Shown: positions 41,821 to 51,049 of the stretch, piece by piece
Position numbering within the stretch: the first letter of the stretch is position 1
Layout of the letters: each line of letters starts with the position of its first letter
Source of the DNA: Chryseobacterium indologenes
Lineage (GTDB): Bacteria > Bacteroidota > Bacteroidia > Flavobacteriales > Weeksellaceae
Assembly: GCA_002439165.1 (NCBI GenBank)
Contig: DJTE01000002.1
Span: forward strand, 1-64,000
Direction of reading: 5' to 3'
Length of the DNA: 64,000 nucleotides
Program-made: the position numbers and the translations under genes
The notes under the pieces: model-generated
The model's database searches: none
The model's input: the letters and a program-made list of their open reading frames with translations, nothing else
Told to the model about the DNA's origin: nothing

Positions 41821-44055
41821 TTATTCTTTGATCCATTTTACGGTTTTATCCATATCTTTTGTTTTGATTTTGATGAGATAATCTCCTTTTACCAACTGAG
41901 ATAAGTTGAAAGTTCCCACCTTATCAGCATTTAATTTATTGTTCATCTGGCTGAATACCAGTCTTCCGCTTACATCATATACCATCAGATCATATTTTTC
42001 ATTCTGACGGGTAAACTTAATGTTCAACAGTCCTTTACTTGGGTTAGGATATACGACGAATACGTCTTTGTCATCTGTTGCTTCATCAACTGCCAGAACA
42101 CGGCTGATTGTAAAATTAACAGGGTTGATATTAAAGAAAACATTATTTACTCCGGCTACCATAATTCTGGCCTGCGTTGTATTTACATTAGGAATGGTAA
42201 TTACTTCTGAACCGTCGTTCGGGGTAGAGGCTACAATGGTGGTTGGATAGGTAAGCCCTCCGTCTGTTGAAAGCAGAATACTTACATTGGCACAGCTTAC
42301 AGGAGCAGCAGTTGTATTGGCTACATTCCATGTGATAGTCTGTGAAGAGTTTCCGTTCCAGCTTACGGCTGTTGTAGGCGCTGTAACCGTGAATGGTCCT
42401 GAATTGGCATCAACGGTGATGGATGCATCATCATTGGCCACCCCTGCACATCCTGCATTGTTATCTCTCACCGTAAGTCTGAACTCCATTGTTCTTCCAT
42501 AAGAAGGTAAAACCTCTCCTTTGGTTGTTGTATTATTGATAACATCTGTAATTTTCGGGAAATATCTGTAAGGAACTGTCACCGGCATAAATGATCTGAA
42601 TAAAGGAGCATTTCCTGTTGGAACATTCCAGTTTCCTGCCGGCCCTACATCATTTTGCTCCCAACAGTAAGTAAGTGCATTATTTTCTGCATCTGTTGCA
42701 GATCCTGTCAGCTTAAACGGTGTGCTTTTAGGAATGGTGTAGTTATTCCCCGCATTGACCACAGGCGGCGTATTGGAAACGGGTGTTGTCACCTGACAAG
42801 ATGTTGCCTGTACTCTTGCGGTGATCGATTCAAATGAACGGGTATGGAAAACAGGGATACTATTGTTGGCCAGGTTATTTGTAGTTCCGCAAATCCCGGC
42901 ATATGCCATAATGGTAATTCCGCTTCCCGGCTCCACGGCATTCGCGGCACTCCTGTTTCCGCCGCCACAGTTTAATGTTGTTGCATTGAAAGTATGTGGT
43001 CCTCCGAACTGATGTCCTACTTCGTGAGCTACATAATCTATATCATAAGGATCTCCGACAGGGCTTGGTGAACCTGTGATCCCTCTTGCTTTGGAAGAAT
43101 TATTACAGATTACCCCTAATCCGGCTAATCCGCCGCCGCCTGTACTGAACGTATGCCCAATATCATAATTGGCGGCTCCTATCAGGCTATTGATCTGAGC
43201 CTGGCTTTCCGAAATTAATGTATTGGCATTATCGTTTCCGTCAAAAGGATCTAAGGTTGGATCTGTAAAGATAATGTCGGTTTCATTGGCAATCAGTATC
43301 AGCCTTACAGCCACTTCCTGTTCGTATACTCCATTTACTCTGTTTACCGTTGTTACAATAGCCGAAAGGGTCTGTGCAAGAGTAGGAGAACTTGATCCTG
43401 TGGCAGCCTGAGCGTATTCTCCTGTACATGCTACGGCAAAACGGAAAATTCTAATTTGAGTTCCTACGCTTGGTGCTACGGTTTTTTGTTCGCTTTTTTT
43501 TTCCGGCTGAAAATCTTCATCCCTGGTTTCACATACTCTGGGATTTTTATCTATGAGATCGCCTTTTCTGTAAACGATATAGTTATTAACATCATTTTTT
43601 GCATACGGGTCGATATAAGTATCGCCGGTAGCTATCGATTTGATCTGGGCATGAAAACCAAGCTCGGTAATATCCAGTTTTATGGTTGCATACTGATCAT
43701 CGATTCCCTGTCCTGTTAAAGTAATCAGCTGTGGAAATTTCCGAGCCAGTTCGGGAGCCATTACTGAAGACTTCCAGATTCTGAATTTTGCTTTGGTACC
43801 GTCAGGCATAGGTAAGACAATAACCGGGGCTTTATTTTTAAGATCATTATCGCCCAGTTCAGGAACAGAATTAAAGTAATTTCTCATACCGGCTACATCC
43901 AGTCTGTATGTAAGAAACTTTTCGGGTTGTATCGTCCTGCTTTTGGGGTCTGCCTTAATGGATCTTTCACTGATGGATGTGAAATAATCCTGCGCTTTTC
44001 CCAGGGAAATGGATATAATGAATATCCCTAAGTAAAGTAGTTGTTTAAGTTTCAT
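41821..44055 (-). CDS. Metzincin metalloprotease with type IX secretion sorting domain
   Basis: 744 residues. Signal peptide ending SLGKAQ, then a prodomain to about 190 and a reprolysin-like (M12B) zinc protease: HEVGHQFGGPH at 344-354 gives the three His ligands and the catalytic Glu, and SGITIMAYAGIC carries the Met-turn. A PKD/Ig-like module follows (TPPVVNAGNNYTIPKS...). The last ~75 residues (VYPNPSKGLLNIKF...YDVSGRLVFSQ...GDYLIKIKTKD) are a Por type A sorting domain. It is thus exported by SecYEG, moved across the outer membrane by the type IX system and likely degrades proteins at the surface or in the medium. Confidence 0.93.
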   Translation of the reverse strand: MKLKQLLYLGIFIISISLGKAQDYFTSISERSIKADPKSRTIQPEKFLTYRLDVAGMRNYFNSVPELGDNDLKNKAPVIVLPMPDGTKAKFRIWKSSVMAPELARKFPQLITLTGQGIDDQYATIKLDITELGFHAQIKSIATGDTYIDPYAKNDVNNYIVYRKGDLIDKNPRVCETRDEDFQPEKKSEQKTVAPSVGTQIRIFRFAVACTGEYAQAATGSSSPTLAQTLSAIVTTVNRVNGVYEQEVAVRLILIANETDIIFTDPTLDPFDGNDNANTLISESQAQINSLIGAANYDIGHTFSTGGGGLAGLGVICNNSSKARGITGSPSPVGDPYDIDYVAHEVGHQFGGPHTFNATTLNCGGGNRSAANAVEPGSGITIMAYAGICGTTNNLANNSIPVFHTRSFESITARVQATSCQVTTPVSNTPPVVNAGNNYTIPKSTPFKLTGSATDAENNALTYCWEQNDVGPAGNWNVPTGNAPLFRSFMPVTVPYRYFPKITDVINNTTTKGEVLPSYGRTMEFRLTVRDNNAGCAGVANDDASITVDANSGPFTVTAPTTAVSWNGNSSQTITWNVANTTAAPVSCANVSILLSTDGGLTYPTTIVASTPNDGSEVITIPNVNTTQARIMVAGVNNVFFNINPVNFTISRVLAVDEATDDKDVFVVYPNPSKGLLNIKFTRQNEKYDLMVYDVSGRLVFSQMNNKLNADKVGTFNLSQLVKGDYLIKIKTKDMDKTVKWIKE

Positions 44056-44436
44056 ATTGATGGCATTTAAGTTAAGGATAAAGAAGACGGAAAATAAATT
44101 CCCAACTAAAAGTTAACAATTTTAATTCTCAAAAATTATTAAATTGATCAAATCTATATAATTTTAACTTTAAAAAAAAATAAAAATTAACACTAATTAA
44201 CAAAAATAACATATTTTCAATTAATTTCAAATAAAATCACACCAATAACAAATTATCATGCAAAATATACACAAGAAAAATTCAATTTAAGTTTTGTTTC
44301 AGCAATTCTACAATTGTTCTTAATTATATTTTACCGCCTTCTCCATCAGAATAAATTATTCAGCGGTTCTGTAAATTTGCCCATTTTGAGTATCTTTGGG
44401 GCGAATTATTAAACATCAAAACAGGAATTATAACTT
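44056..44436. other. AT-rich divergent intergenic region
   Basis: No gene seen on either strand. About 380 bases, very A+T rich with long A/T runs. It contains the leader of the protease gene on minus and, near 44391-44398, a -7 box TATCTTTG (and TAAATTTG at 44372-44379) for the secreted protein on plus. No riboswitch or structured RNA was recognised. High A+T may help regulation or duplex melting. Confidence 0.6.
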
Positions 44437-44955
44437 ATGAAAAAAATGATCTCATTTCTTGTACTGATCATCACTTTTGGTTTTGTGAATGCTCAGGAAA
44501 ATTTTGAAGTGTCTACTTTAAGAATCGGGCCGTACAAGATCTTTATGGAAAAAAGTGAAGCAGAAAAGATAGCCGGCACCTCCATAAAACTTTCAACAGG
44601 AGATGTAAAAAACACTATTAAATACAATGGTGAATCAATTAATATTGACGTTTTTCAAGGTTATGGCGGAGAAGCCAGACCTAATGCCGTTACCATTACG
44701 GGACTTTCCACCACCAGTAAAAAGTTTAAAACCAAAAGCGGAATGGGAGTGGGAAGTACCAGAGACGAGCTGATCAATACATACAGAAATTATCCCACCT
44801 TCAGTATCCGTCCGGAAGTGGACGATAACGGCAAACGTATTAAAGATGCGGGATACTTCAATATTGAAGATTATGATGCCGGAACACAGCTAACATTTAA
44901 ATTTATGAATAACATTGTTACGGAAATCACCGTTTATGTGAATGAAGGCTGTTAA
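44437..44955 (+). CDS. Secreted hypothetical protein
   Basis: 172 residues with a signal peptide (MKKMISFLVLIITFGFVNAQ). The mature part has beta-rich repeats (EVSTLRIGPYKIFMEKSEAEKI and KTKSGMGVGSTRDELINTYRNYPT) resembling small periplasmic domains that bind short repeats; family not recognised. It ends in NEGC. A promoter box TATCTTTG (44391-44398) lies upstream and its terminator follows. Confidence 0.6.
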   Translation: MKKMISFLVLIITFGFVNAQENFEVSTLRIGPYKIFMEKSEAEKIAGTSIKLSTGDVKNTIKYNGESINIDVFQGYGGEARPNAVTITGLSTTSKKFKTKSGMGVGSTRDELINTYRNYPTFSIRPEVDDNGKRIKDAGYFNIEDYDAGTQLTFKFMNNIVTEITVYVNEGC

Positions 44956-44980
44956 AAACAGGGAAATAATCAAATAATTC

Positions 44981-45009
44981 AAAATCCGGATCTTAGGTCC
45001 GGATTTTTA
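44981..45009 (+). terminator. Terminator before the transketolase pair
   Basis: Perfect 10-base stem AAAATCCGGA (44981-44990) with TCCGGATTTT (44998-45007), loop TCTTAGG, T-run. Confidence 0.9.
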
Positions 45010-45064
45010 CATTTCCATAAGCCATTAAAAAATTGTAAATTCGCGTGCAAATAAATCAGATATA

Positions 45065-45916
45065 ATGAGTAAAAGTATTGAAGAGCTAAAATCTCTTACT
45101 ACGCAGATCAGAAGAGACATTTTAAGAATGGTTCATGCTGTAAATTCAGGGCACCCAGGCGGAAGTTTAGGCTGTACGGAATTTTTCACAGCACTTTACG
45201 GGAAGGTAATGAACTATAAGCTTCCTTTCACGATGGAAGGTAAAAATGAAGATCATTTTTATTTGTCAAACGGGCATATTTCTCCGGTTTTCTATTCTAC
45301 TTTAGCAAGATTCGGTTTCTTCCCGGTTGATGAACTGAGAACATTCAGAAAGCTGGATTCAAGATTACAGGGGCACCCTACTACTCATGAAGGGCTTCCT
45401 GGTATCAGAATCGCTTCCGGTTCTCTTGGGCAGGGACTTTCTGTTGCTCTTGGTGTAGCTGAAGGGAAAAAATTAGACGGAGATCAGTCTTTTGTTTACT
45501 CTCTTCACGGAGACGGTGAACTTCAGGAGGGCCAGATCTGGGAAGCTCTGATGTATGCTGCTGCTAAAAAAGTAGATAACATCATTTCTACGATCGATTA
45601 CAACGGACGTCAGATTGATGGGGATACGGATGATGTATTGAGTCTCGGAAACCTTCACGCCAAGCTTGAAGCTTTCGGATGGATTGTTCTTGAAGAGAAA
45701 AACGGAAACGACCTTGAGGCCGTTATCGCAATTCTTGAAAAAGCAAAAACTGAAACAGGAAAAGGAAAACCTGTGGCAATTATCCTTCACACAGAAATGG
45801 GTTACGGGGTAGATTACATGATGGGAACTCATGCATGGCACGGAAAAGCGCCTAATGATGAGCAATTGGAAACAGCATTCAAACAATTGTATTTAGAAGC
45901 TCCTGCAGATTACTAA
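45065..45916 (+). CDS. Transketolase, N-terminal (thiamin pyrophosphate-binding) subunit
   Basis: 283 residues, first half of a split transketolase. GHPGGSLG near 30, the TPP motif GDGELQEGQIWEALMYAAAKKVDN near 141-164, then pyrimidine contacts. It transfers two-carbon units between sugar phosphates in the pentose phosphate pathway. Split subunits occur in archaea and many Bacteroidota. It uses thiamin pyrophosphate, the cofactor supplied by the thi operon, though they are unlinked. A near-consensus -7 TAAATTCG lies around 45036. The next gene follows after 28 bases. Confidence 0.93.
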   Translation: MSKSIEELKSLTTQIRRDILRMVHAVNSGHPGGSLGCTEFFTALYGKVMNYKLPFTMEGKNEDHFYLSNGHISPVFYSTLARFGFFPVDELRTFRKLDSRLQGHPTTHEGLPGIRIASGSLGQGLSVALGVAEGKKLDGDQSFVYSLHGDGELQEGQIWEALMYAAAKKVDNIISTIDYNGRQIDGDTDDVLSLGNLHAKLEAFGWIVLEEKNGNDLEAVIAILEKAKTETGKGKPVAIILHTEMGYGVDYMMGTHAWHGKAPNDEQLETAFKQLYLEAPADY

Positions 45917-45944
45917 TTCTTAAATCCCGATTAAAAAAATAAAA

Positions 45945-46892
45945 ATGAAATTTACATATACAGAAAAAAAAGATACACGTTCAGGATTCGGAGCCGGATT
46001 GGCTGAGCTTGCAGATAAAAATCCTAATGTAGTAGCCCTTTGTGCAGACCTTATCGGTTCTTTGAAAATGGAGAAATTCATTGAAAAGGCTCCTGAGAGA
46101 TTCTTCCAGGTAGGTATTGCTGAAGCAAACATGATGGGTCTTGCCGCAGGTCTCAGCATTACAGGAAAGATTCCTTTCACAGGAACTTTTGCCAACTTCT
46201 CTACTTCAAGGGTGTATGACCAGATCCGTCAGTCTATTGCCTATTCAGGGAAAAATGTAAAGATCTGTGCATCTCACGCCGGTCTTACTCTGGGAGAAGA
46301 CGGGGCTACCCACCAGGTTCTGGAAGATATCGGGATGATGAAAATGCTTCCTGGTATGACCGTCATCAACCCATGTGACTATAACCAGACCAAAGCGGCT
46401 ACGATTGCTATTGCTGAACACGAAGGTCCTGTATATTTAAGATTCGGAAGACCGACAGTTCCTGTATTTATTCCGGAAGATATGCCTTTCGAAATCGGAA
46501 AAGGAATTTTGCTTCAGGAAGGAACAGACGTAACGATTGTTGCAACAGGGCACCTGGTATGGGAATCTCTTGTAGCGGCTGACGAGCTTGAAAAAGAAGG
46601 TATTTCATGTGAGGTGATCAATATCCACACGATCAAACCTCTGGATGAAGAAATCATCTTAAAATCTGTTGAAAAAACAGGAAAAATCGTAACAGCCGAG
46701 GAGCACAATTATCTTGGTGGTTTAGGTGAATCTGTTGCAGGAATGCTTGCCAGAAGAAGACCTACAAGACAGGAATTTGTAGCGGTAAACGATACTTTCG
46801 GAGAATCTGCCACGCCTGCCGAGCTGATGAAGAAATATAAGATTGATGCTGCTGCCGTAAAAGAAGCGGTAAAAAGAATTTTAGCGAACTAA
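45945..46892 (+). CDS. Transketolase, C-terminal subunit
   Basis: 315 residues, carrying the pyrimidine-binding and C-terminal domains (FFQVGIAEANMMGLAAGL near 53, FANFSTSRVYDQIRQSI near 81, SHAGLTLGEDGATHQ near 108). Forms the enzyme with the gene just upstream. Together the two are about 600 residues, like fused transketolase. Confidence 0.93.
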   Translation: MKFTYTEKKDTRSGFGAGLAELADKNPNVVALCADLIGSLKMEKFIEKAPERFFQVGIAEANMMGLAAGLSITGKIPFTGTFANFSTSRVYDQIRQSIAYSGKNVKICASHAGLTLGEDGATHQVLEDIGMMKMLPGMTVINPCDYNQTKAATIAIAEHEGPVYLRFGRPTVPVFIPEDMPFEIGKGILLQEGTDVTIVATGHLVWESLVAADELEKEGISCEVINIHTIKPLDEEIILKSVEKTGKIVTAEEHNYLGGLGESVAGMLARRRPTRQEFVAVNDTFGESATPAELMKKYKIDAAAVKEAVKRILAN

Positions 46893-46918
46893 GATTTCAA
46901 AGCATTATAAATAAACGG

Positions 46919-46956
46919 CCCGGGCTGTTCCTTCGGAACAGCCCGGGCTCTGTTTT
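46919..46956. terminator. Strong terminator after the transketolase pair
   Basis: Perfect 13-base stem CCCGGGCTGTTCC (46919-46931) with GGAACAGCCCGGG (46935-46947) with a UUCG-type loop (C-TTCG-G). T-rich run follows on plus. It also separates the convergent eight-gene minus operon. Confidence 0.9.
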
Positions 46957-46986
46957 CATCGTATTGTTTTTCTAAGGTGTACGTTA

Positions 46987-47505
46987 TTAATGGCCGGTTC
47001 CCCGGCTGAAAGAACTGCCTGCCGCCTCAAGTACAGGGCCGAGTATATCCCTGATGTATTCTTCTTCCCTCCTTTCCGAAGCTTTGGAATTTGAAAAATA
47101 GCTGCTGATCCTGTAACTTTTCACAAACTGGTTCCTTTTTTTCCCGATCGCATAAAAATATCCCCCATTATCTTCATTGATGAAATAAGTCATCTCATCA
47201 AAATTCATCAGCTTTCTGGAGAATATCCATTTTCTGTAAATACACTTTTCGGATTTATCAAAAATATACTTTACGGGAACCCGGAAAAACAGCTCAAACA
47301 GTAAAAAGATCATATAAATACTCCATATAATCAGAGCTGTTCTGAATTGGTATGCAGACATTTTATCCATAAATCGGATGATTACCGGCAGGGCAATTAT
47401 TCCCAGTCCCAGCCACCAGACCAGCGTTCTCAGTAAATTATAATTGGGCATAAAGCTTATTTCATTCCCGAATTCCCTGAATTTATAACGGTCTATTGCA
47501 TTCAT
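46987..47505 (-). CDS. Membrane protein, two membrane segments plus soluble domain
   Basis: 172 residues. Two hydrophobic helices at about 26-45 (LRTLVWWLGLGIIALPVIIRF) and 55-74, then a soluble part with YIFDKSEKCIYRKWIFSRKLMNFDEMTYFINEDNGG, similar in layout (not closely in sequence) to the 47502 and 50582 proteins, which suggests a PH-like or beta domain. Its start overlaps the end of the next gene upstream by four bases, so the two are coupled. Function unknown. Confidence 0.65.
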   Translation of the reverse strand: MNAIDRYKFREFGNEISFMPNYNLLRTLVWWLGLGIIALPVIIRFMDKMSAYQFRTALIIWSIYMIFLLFELFFRVPVKYIFDKSEKCIYRKWIFSRKLMNFDEMTYFINEDNGGYFYAIGKKRNQFVKSYRISSYFSNSKASERREEEYIRDILGPVLEAAGSSFSRGTGH

Positions 47506-47966
47506 CTTCTGTTTTCATTAATTCCCATAAGATCTTCCGTTTCATTCACCATTTTCTGGATCCCTTTCTGGGTAACGGATTGCCCGATCGTCAGCTTTTT
47601 GTTTTGTCCTTCCACTTCAAAATGAATAGACAGTATTACATTGGTTGTAATAAAACCCATATACCGGGTAGTAAATACTTCAAAATTGGTAAAATCTTTA
47701 AAGGAATAGGTTTTTGCCGGAACAAAGATGGTATGCCTTCCCGTAATGGTCTGCCTGTCCGGGTCTATAATCAATTTTTTGGTGAAGAAATTAATGATGA
47801 TCAATATTCCCAATGCTGCCAGAAATAATGCAAAAAGCGGCATTTCCAGCCGGTACACCATTACCGCGGCAGCAAACATAAGAACTGTCAGTATAGTGAT
47901 AAATACAGGTTGGTTTCTGAAGATATAAAGGTTTCCGTCCTGCTTATAATAAGTGTATGTATTCAT
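47502..47966 (-). CDS. Membrane protein, paralogue of the 50582 protein (bacterial PH-like)
   Basis: 154 residues: two adjacent membrane segments (about 20-60, ITILTVLMFAAAVMVYRLEMPLFALFLAALGILIIINFF) followed by a soluble part with IDPDRQTITGRHTIF and NFEVFTTRYMGFITTN, and a C-terminal motif QSVTQKGIQKMVNETEDLMGINENRR. The C-terminal half resembles the protein at 50582 (EFEGFELQTIRMGFIP, KRTMQEVVNELEDLNKNTR). The topology fits the membrane-anchored bacterial PH (YdbS-like) group by inference. Function unknown. Confidence 0.65.
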   Translation of the reverse strand: MNTYTYYKQDGNLYIFRNQPVFITILTVLMFAAAVMVYRLEMPLFALFLAALGILIIINFFTKKLIIDPDRQTITGRHTIFVPAKTYSFKDFTNFEVFTTRYMGFITTNVILSIHFEVEGQNKKLTIGQSVTQKGIQKMVNETEDLMGINENRR

Positions 47967-48033
47967 AAATAATATTTTGTGTCTGGCTGAGATTATATGA
48001 TGATGTGTTTTTATGGTTGTTTTTTATTGTTTT

Positions 48034-48576
48034 TTAATGTTCCCGGGCTATGTTTCTTCCGATATATTTTTCAAGCTCCAGAAACATTTCTTCAATCGGG
48101 AGTACCGGCAGATCCGGATGATTTTTCAGCCACCGGGAATTTAATTCTATAAGGTCTTCCTCAAGGCTGTAAAATGAACTGTTTTTCAGTTTATCACGGG
48201 TCTTATTAGGTCCGAAATACTCACTTTCCAGAAACTTCTGAAGTTCGCCTTCCTCCAGATCTTCCACCTTTGATGATTGTTCGTTAAACAGTTCCAGGTG
48301 TTTCCCTGCACCCATTTTTTCCAGTCCGTTTTTAATAATCTCATTCAGTTCCGGAGACCATCCGGTGTTCCAGACAAACTGTGAAAAGTTCCCGTTTCTG
48401 TACTGTGAAAGGTAGTAATCTACATAATAGCTTGTCACAGAGTCTTCATGAATGCTTTCTATTTCAAAACCTTCTTCCTCCAGCAGGTTTACGACGGATA
48501 TATTGGAAGAAATAATATCGTAAAGTTCAGGGCTGTTAAAAGAGGTTTCAGATACAATTATTTTATTCAGTTTCAT
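48034..48576 (-). CDS. DMP19/DUF4375-like protein
   Basis: 180 residues, no signal peptide. The pattern YYVDYYLSQYRNGNFSQFVWNTGWSPELNEIIKNGLEKMGAGKHLELF is the DMP19/DUF4375 signature (Y-x-D...NG-x-xQF...N-x-G). Proteins with this domain are DNA mimics in Neisseria and also immunity-like proteins in toxin loci. Part of the eight-gene minus operon. C-terminal RWLKNHPDLPVLPIEEMFLELEKYIGR is charged. Substrate unknown. Confidence 0.7.
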   Translation of the reverse strand: MKLNKIIVSETSFNSPELYDIISSNISVVNLLEEEGFEIESIHEDSVTSYYVDYYLSQYRNGNFSQFVWNTGWSPELNEIIKNGLEKMGAGKHLELFNEQSSKVEDLEEGELQKFLESEYFGPNKTRDKLKNSSFYSLEEDLIELNSRWLKNHPDLPVLPIEEMFLELEKYIGRNIAREH

Positions 48577-48764
48577 AAGTCTGTTTTTTTTAATGTTTTC
48601 ATGGTTCTCAGTTTTTATTTTACGAATGGGCGGAATAAGGAGCCTGGAGGTTACTCTTGGCTAAAGAATTAAAGATCTATGTAAAATTTATTATTAATGA
48701 CTTTCATAACTTCTCTCTTCCAGCTTCAGCCCCGTCTCAGTTCTGATATCCGGCTGAGAATCTT

Positions 48765-49298
48765 TTAATAAGTTCCCCAGGTATCCATCCAGCCCAGATA
48801 TTCATCTTTGTAAACGTTATCATTGAGCCTGGCGATCATTTTTTTCTGTTCTTCTTTTTCAAATTCATAATCCGAAACGGTAAAAATCAGGAAAATATCC
48901 CCGCCTGTAATCTTTCTGAAGAAGTCTTCATTTTTAAGCTTTTCCAGCACTTCAATGCAGGTTTTATAAAGTTTACCCTGAAATTCTGCAAACCATTTTT
49001 CCTCTTCATTCTGATCCAATACATTACGGAGGCGGGTGCAAACTTCATCGAACTCATCCTCAGCTCCATCCATTTCATAGGCCCATTCAGCGGGTTCATA
49101 TTTATAATAAAGAAAATCATCTTCATCTGCTTCTTTCAGATTTTCCAGGGTATTGGCTGCCGGGCAGACTGTCATTGCTCCTTCATCGCTGTATAAAGCA
49201 AAACTGTATATCTTTTCAGCGCCGTGTTTTTCATACACTTCCAGGAATGCTTTCCTCGCAGCACCTTCTATCTGCTGTTTCAGGTCTTCAAAATTCAT
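48765..49298 (-). CDS. DUF4303 domain-containing protein
   Basis: 177 residues, cytosolic. KIYSFALYSDEGAMTVCPAANT and the EPAEWAYEMDGAEDEFDEVCTRL run, plus the FTVSDYEFEKEEQKKMIARLN C-terminus, are DUF4303 marks. This domain often co-occurs with SUKH/SMI1 and DMP19-like proteins in polymorphic toxin and immunity arrays. No toxin is in view. Confidence 0.75.
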   Translation of the reverse strand: MNFEDLKQQIEGAARKAFLEVYEKHGAEKIYSFALYSDEGAMTVCPAANTLENLKEADEDDFLYYKYEPAEWAYEMDGAEDEFDEVCTRLRNVLDQNEEEKWFAEFQGKLYKTCIEVLEKLKNEDFFRKITGGDIFLIFTVSDYEFEKEEQKKMIARLNDNVYKDEYLGWMDTWGTY

Positions 49299-49409
49299 AT
49301 TTCTTTTTTTTAGTGGCAGACAAAAATACTTTTATCCCGCCAAATGAGCTTACCCAATTCTGTAAAACTCCAGCCGGTTTCATGATTATGGCTACTTATT
49401 TTATCTGAA

Positions 49410-49586
49410 CTACCGGTTTTTGTTATATATAATCCAGCCCGGGATGATAATGGCCGCCGCCAAAAGTAATAGCGGCAGATCTCCATATCCAAATAACCAG
49501 GAAGTTTCCTTAGACGGGCCTATTTTTACGATTACGGTCAGGCAGAAACCTATAATAATCAGGATAATACCTAATGCTTTTTTCAT
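49410..49586 (-). CDS. Small two-helix membrane protein (58 residues)
   Basis: Found by reading: ATG at 49586, TAG at 49412-49410. Sequence starts MKKALGIILIIIGFCLTVIV, then a short loop KIGPSKETSWLFGYGD and a second helix LPLLLLAAAIIIPGWIIYNKNR, so two membrane segments and positive ends. It fits between two genes of the operon on the same strand, 18 bases after the lipoprotein gene. No family recognised. Shadow frames on the other strand at 49420 are rejected in its favour. Confidence 0.7.
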   Translation of the reverse strand: MKKALGIILIIIGFCLTVIVKIGPSKETSWLFGYGDLPLLLLAAAIIIPGWIIYNKNR

Positions 49587-49604
49587 AATATCATATTTAA
49601 TGGA

Positions 49605-50558
49605 TCAGTCTACAAAAGTATTATAGCGGTCAAGAATATATCCGGCTTCTCTTTCCAGCTCATCAAGATCACTATTGACACTTTCACTGTTTTCATTCAG
49701 GCTGCGCTGTGCAATACGCATTTTACCAAGAAAATCATTCACAGCATTATTAAAGGCAAGATAACTGCTCTCTTTCTGTTTTTCAGAGTAAGGAATCTTT
49801 TCTTCCATATTCCGTGCATATAATTTTTCCATTTGCTGATACTGTTGAGCAAACAGTTTTTTATAAGCATTGACATCTGTAAACTGATAAGAATCATCAA
49901 CGATCTTCTGGCTCAGTTCCATTATTTCTTTGGACTGAAGGATCTGATCTTTCAGCGGATGATCCTTAAGAACTTCTACTTCGGCTTTATCTGCTCTCGG
50001 AGCGAGTTTAACGAACAGTTCATTCGCGGCAGTACGGTTTTCTTTGATCAGCTGATCTGCTTTTTCGCGAAGCTCGGAAATTTTCTTTCCTTTGTCATCT
50101 TTCCAGTCTTCCGCATCTTTATAGGATTTCAGTTCTTTCTCTTTAAGCTTCAGTTCTGAGAATGTGCTGATCATTTTATCCACCAGAGTCTGATAATCTT
50201 TTCCCAAAACATCAGGAACCTTCATCTCTTTTTCAGCACCCATCATAATGGTAGGAGTAAACATAGGAGACATCCCCGAATACTGCGGATTCGCAAGCGC
50301 ATTTTTCACATAGCCGTCCATATGGCTAAGGGCATCCTGAAAATTTTTGATAAATTCGGCATGAACGTCGTCCATCTTCACTATTTTATTATTAAAAGTG
50401 ATAATATCCCTGTTCTCGTCCCCGGAATTTACGCTGAAAGGATTGACCTGTCTTGTATTGTCCTGCGAAAGTTTATCTTTTATTTTATCCAATTTATCAC
50501 AGGATACAGTCAAAAGACTCAGTACAGACACTCCTGTGATGATTGCTGTTTTTTTCAT
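49605..50558 (-). CDS. DUF3829 lipoprotein
   Basis: 317 residues with lipobox LLTVSC (Cys20) and a CDKLDKIKDKLSQDN linker. The mature part is mostly helical: FNNKIVKMDDVHAEFIKNFQDALSHMDGYV, KELKSYKDAEDWKDDKGKKISELREKADQL and the C-terminal SVNSDLDELEREAGYILDRYNTF, the DUF3829 pattern. Helical outer-membrane or periplasmic lipoprotein of unknown role. Sits between the 58-residue membrane protein and the PH-like membrane protein. Confidence 0.85.
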   Translation of the reverse strand: MKKTAIITGVSVLSLLTVSCDKLDKIKDKLSQDNTRQVNPFSVNSGDENRDIITFNNKIVKMDDVHAEFIKNFQDALSHMDGYVKNALANPQYSGMSPMFTPTIMMGAEKEMKVPDVLGKDYQTLVDKMISTFSELKLKEKELKSYKDAEDWKDDKGKKISELREKADQLIKENRTAANELFVKLAPRADKAEVEVLKDHPLKDQILQSKEIMELSQKIVDDSYQFTDVNAYKKLFAQQYQQMEKLYARNMEEKIPYSEKQKESSYLAFNNAVNDFLGKMRIAQRSLNENSESVNSDLDELEREAGYILDRYNTFVD

Positions 50559-50581
50559 AATTTAACGGTAATAAGATGTTT

Positions 50582-51043
50582 TTATCTTGTGTTTTTATTA
50601 AGATCTTCCAGTTCATTCACAACTTCCTGCATGGTTCTTTTACTGAACGACTGTGAGATCACCGGACGTTTGAAACCTGAGACATTTTTAAAGTTCGCGT
50701 ACAGAAAACATCCTAAAGGAATAAATCCCATGCGGATGGTCTGCAGTTCAAATCCTTCAAATTCATCCAGATTATAAGTAAATTTCCTTCGCTTCAATCC
50801 TGCATTTACCACTGTAAGCAGCTTTGAAGCAGGATCAAAATGAATTATAGGCGGAATGAAAGAAATGACCGTCAGCAGCAAAAAAAGCAACAGCAGTACA
50901 ATTCCTGTTTTCAGATAACTGCTGTATACCATCACCAGAATGGAAATAATAACCCACGCCGGTGCTATAATATGCTGCAGCGACAGGTATTGTCTCACTG
51001 CATATCCCGTACCTTCTTTCTTCAGGTGTTTAAACGCTTCCAT
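50582..51043 (-). CDS. Membrane protein, paralogue of the 47502 protein
   Basis: 153 residues: charged N-terminus (MEAFKHLKKEGTGYAVRQYLSLQ), two membrane segments at about 28-68, then a soluble part HFDPASKLLTVVNAGLKRRKFTYNLDEFEGFELQTIRMGFIP and an end KRTMQEVVNELEDLNKNTR shared with the 47502 gene. Same inferred topology. Starts six bases after the upstream DUF4870 gene's stop. Function unknown. Confidence 0.65.
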   Translation of the reverse strand: MEAFKHLKKEGTGYAVRQYLSLQHIIAPAWVIISILVMVYSSYLKTGIVLLLLFLLLTVISFIPPIIHFDPASKLLTVVNAGLKRRKFTYNLDEFEGFELQTIRMGFIPLGCFLYANFKNVSGFKRPVISQSFSKRTMQEVVNELEDLNKNTR

Positions 51044-51049
51044 ATCGGC

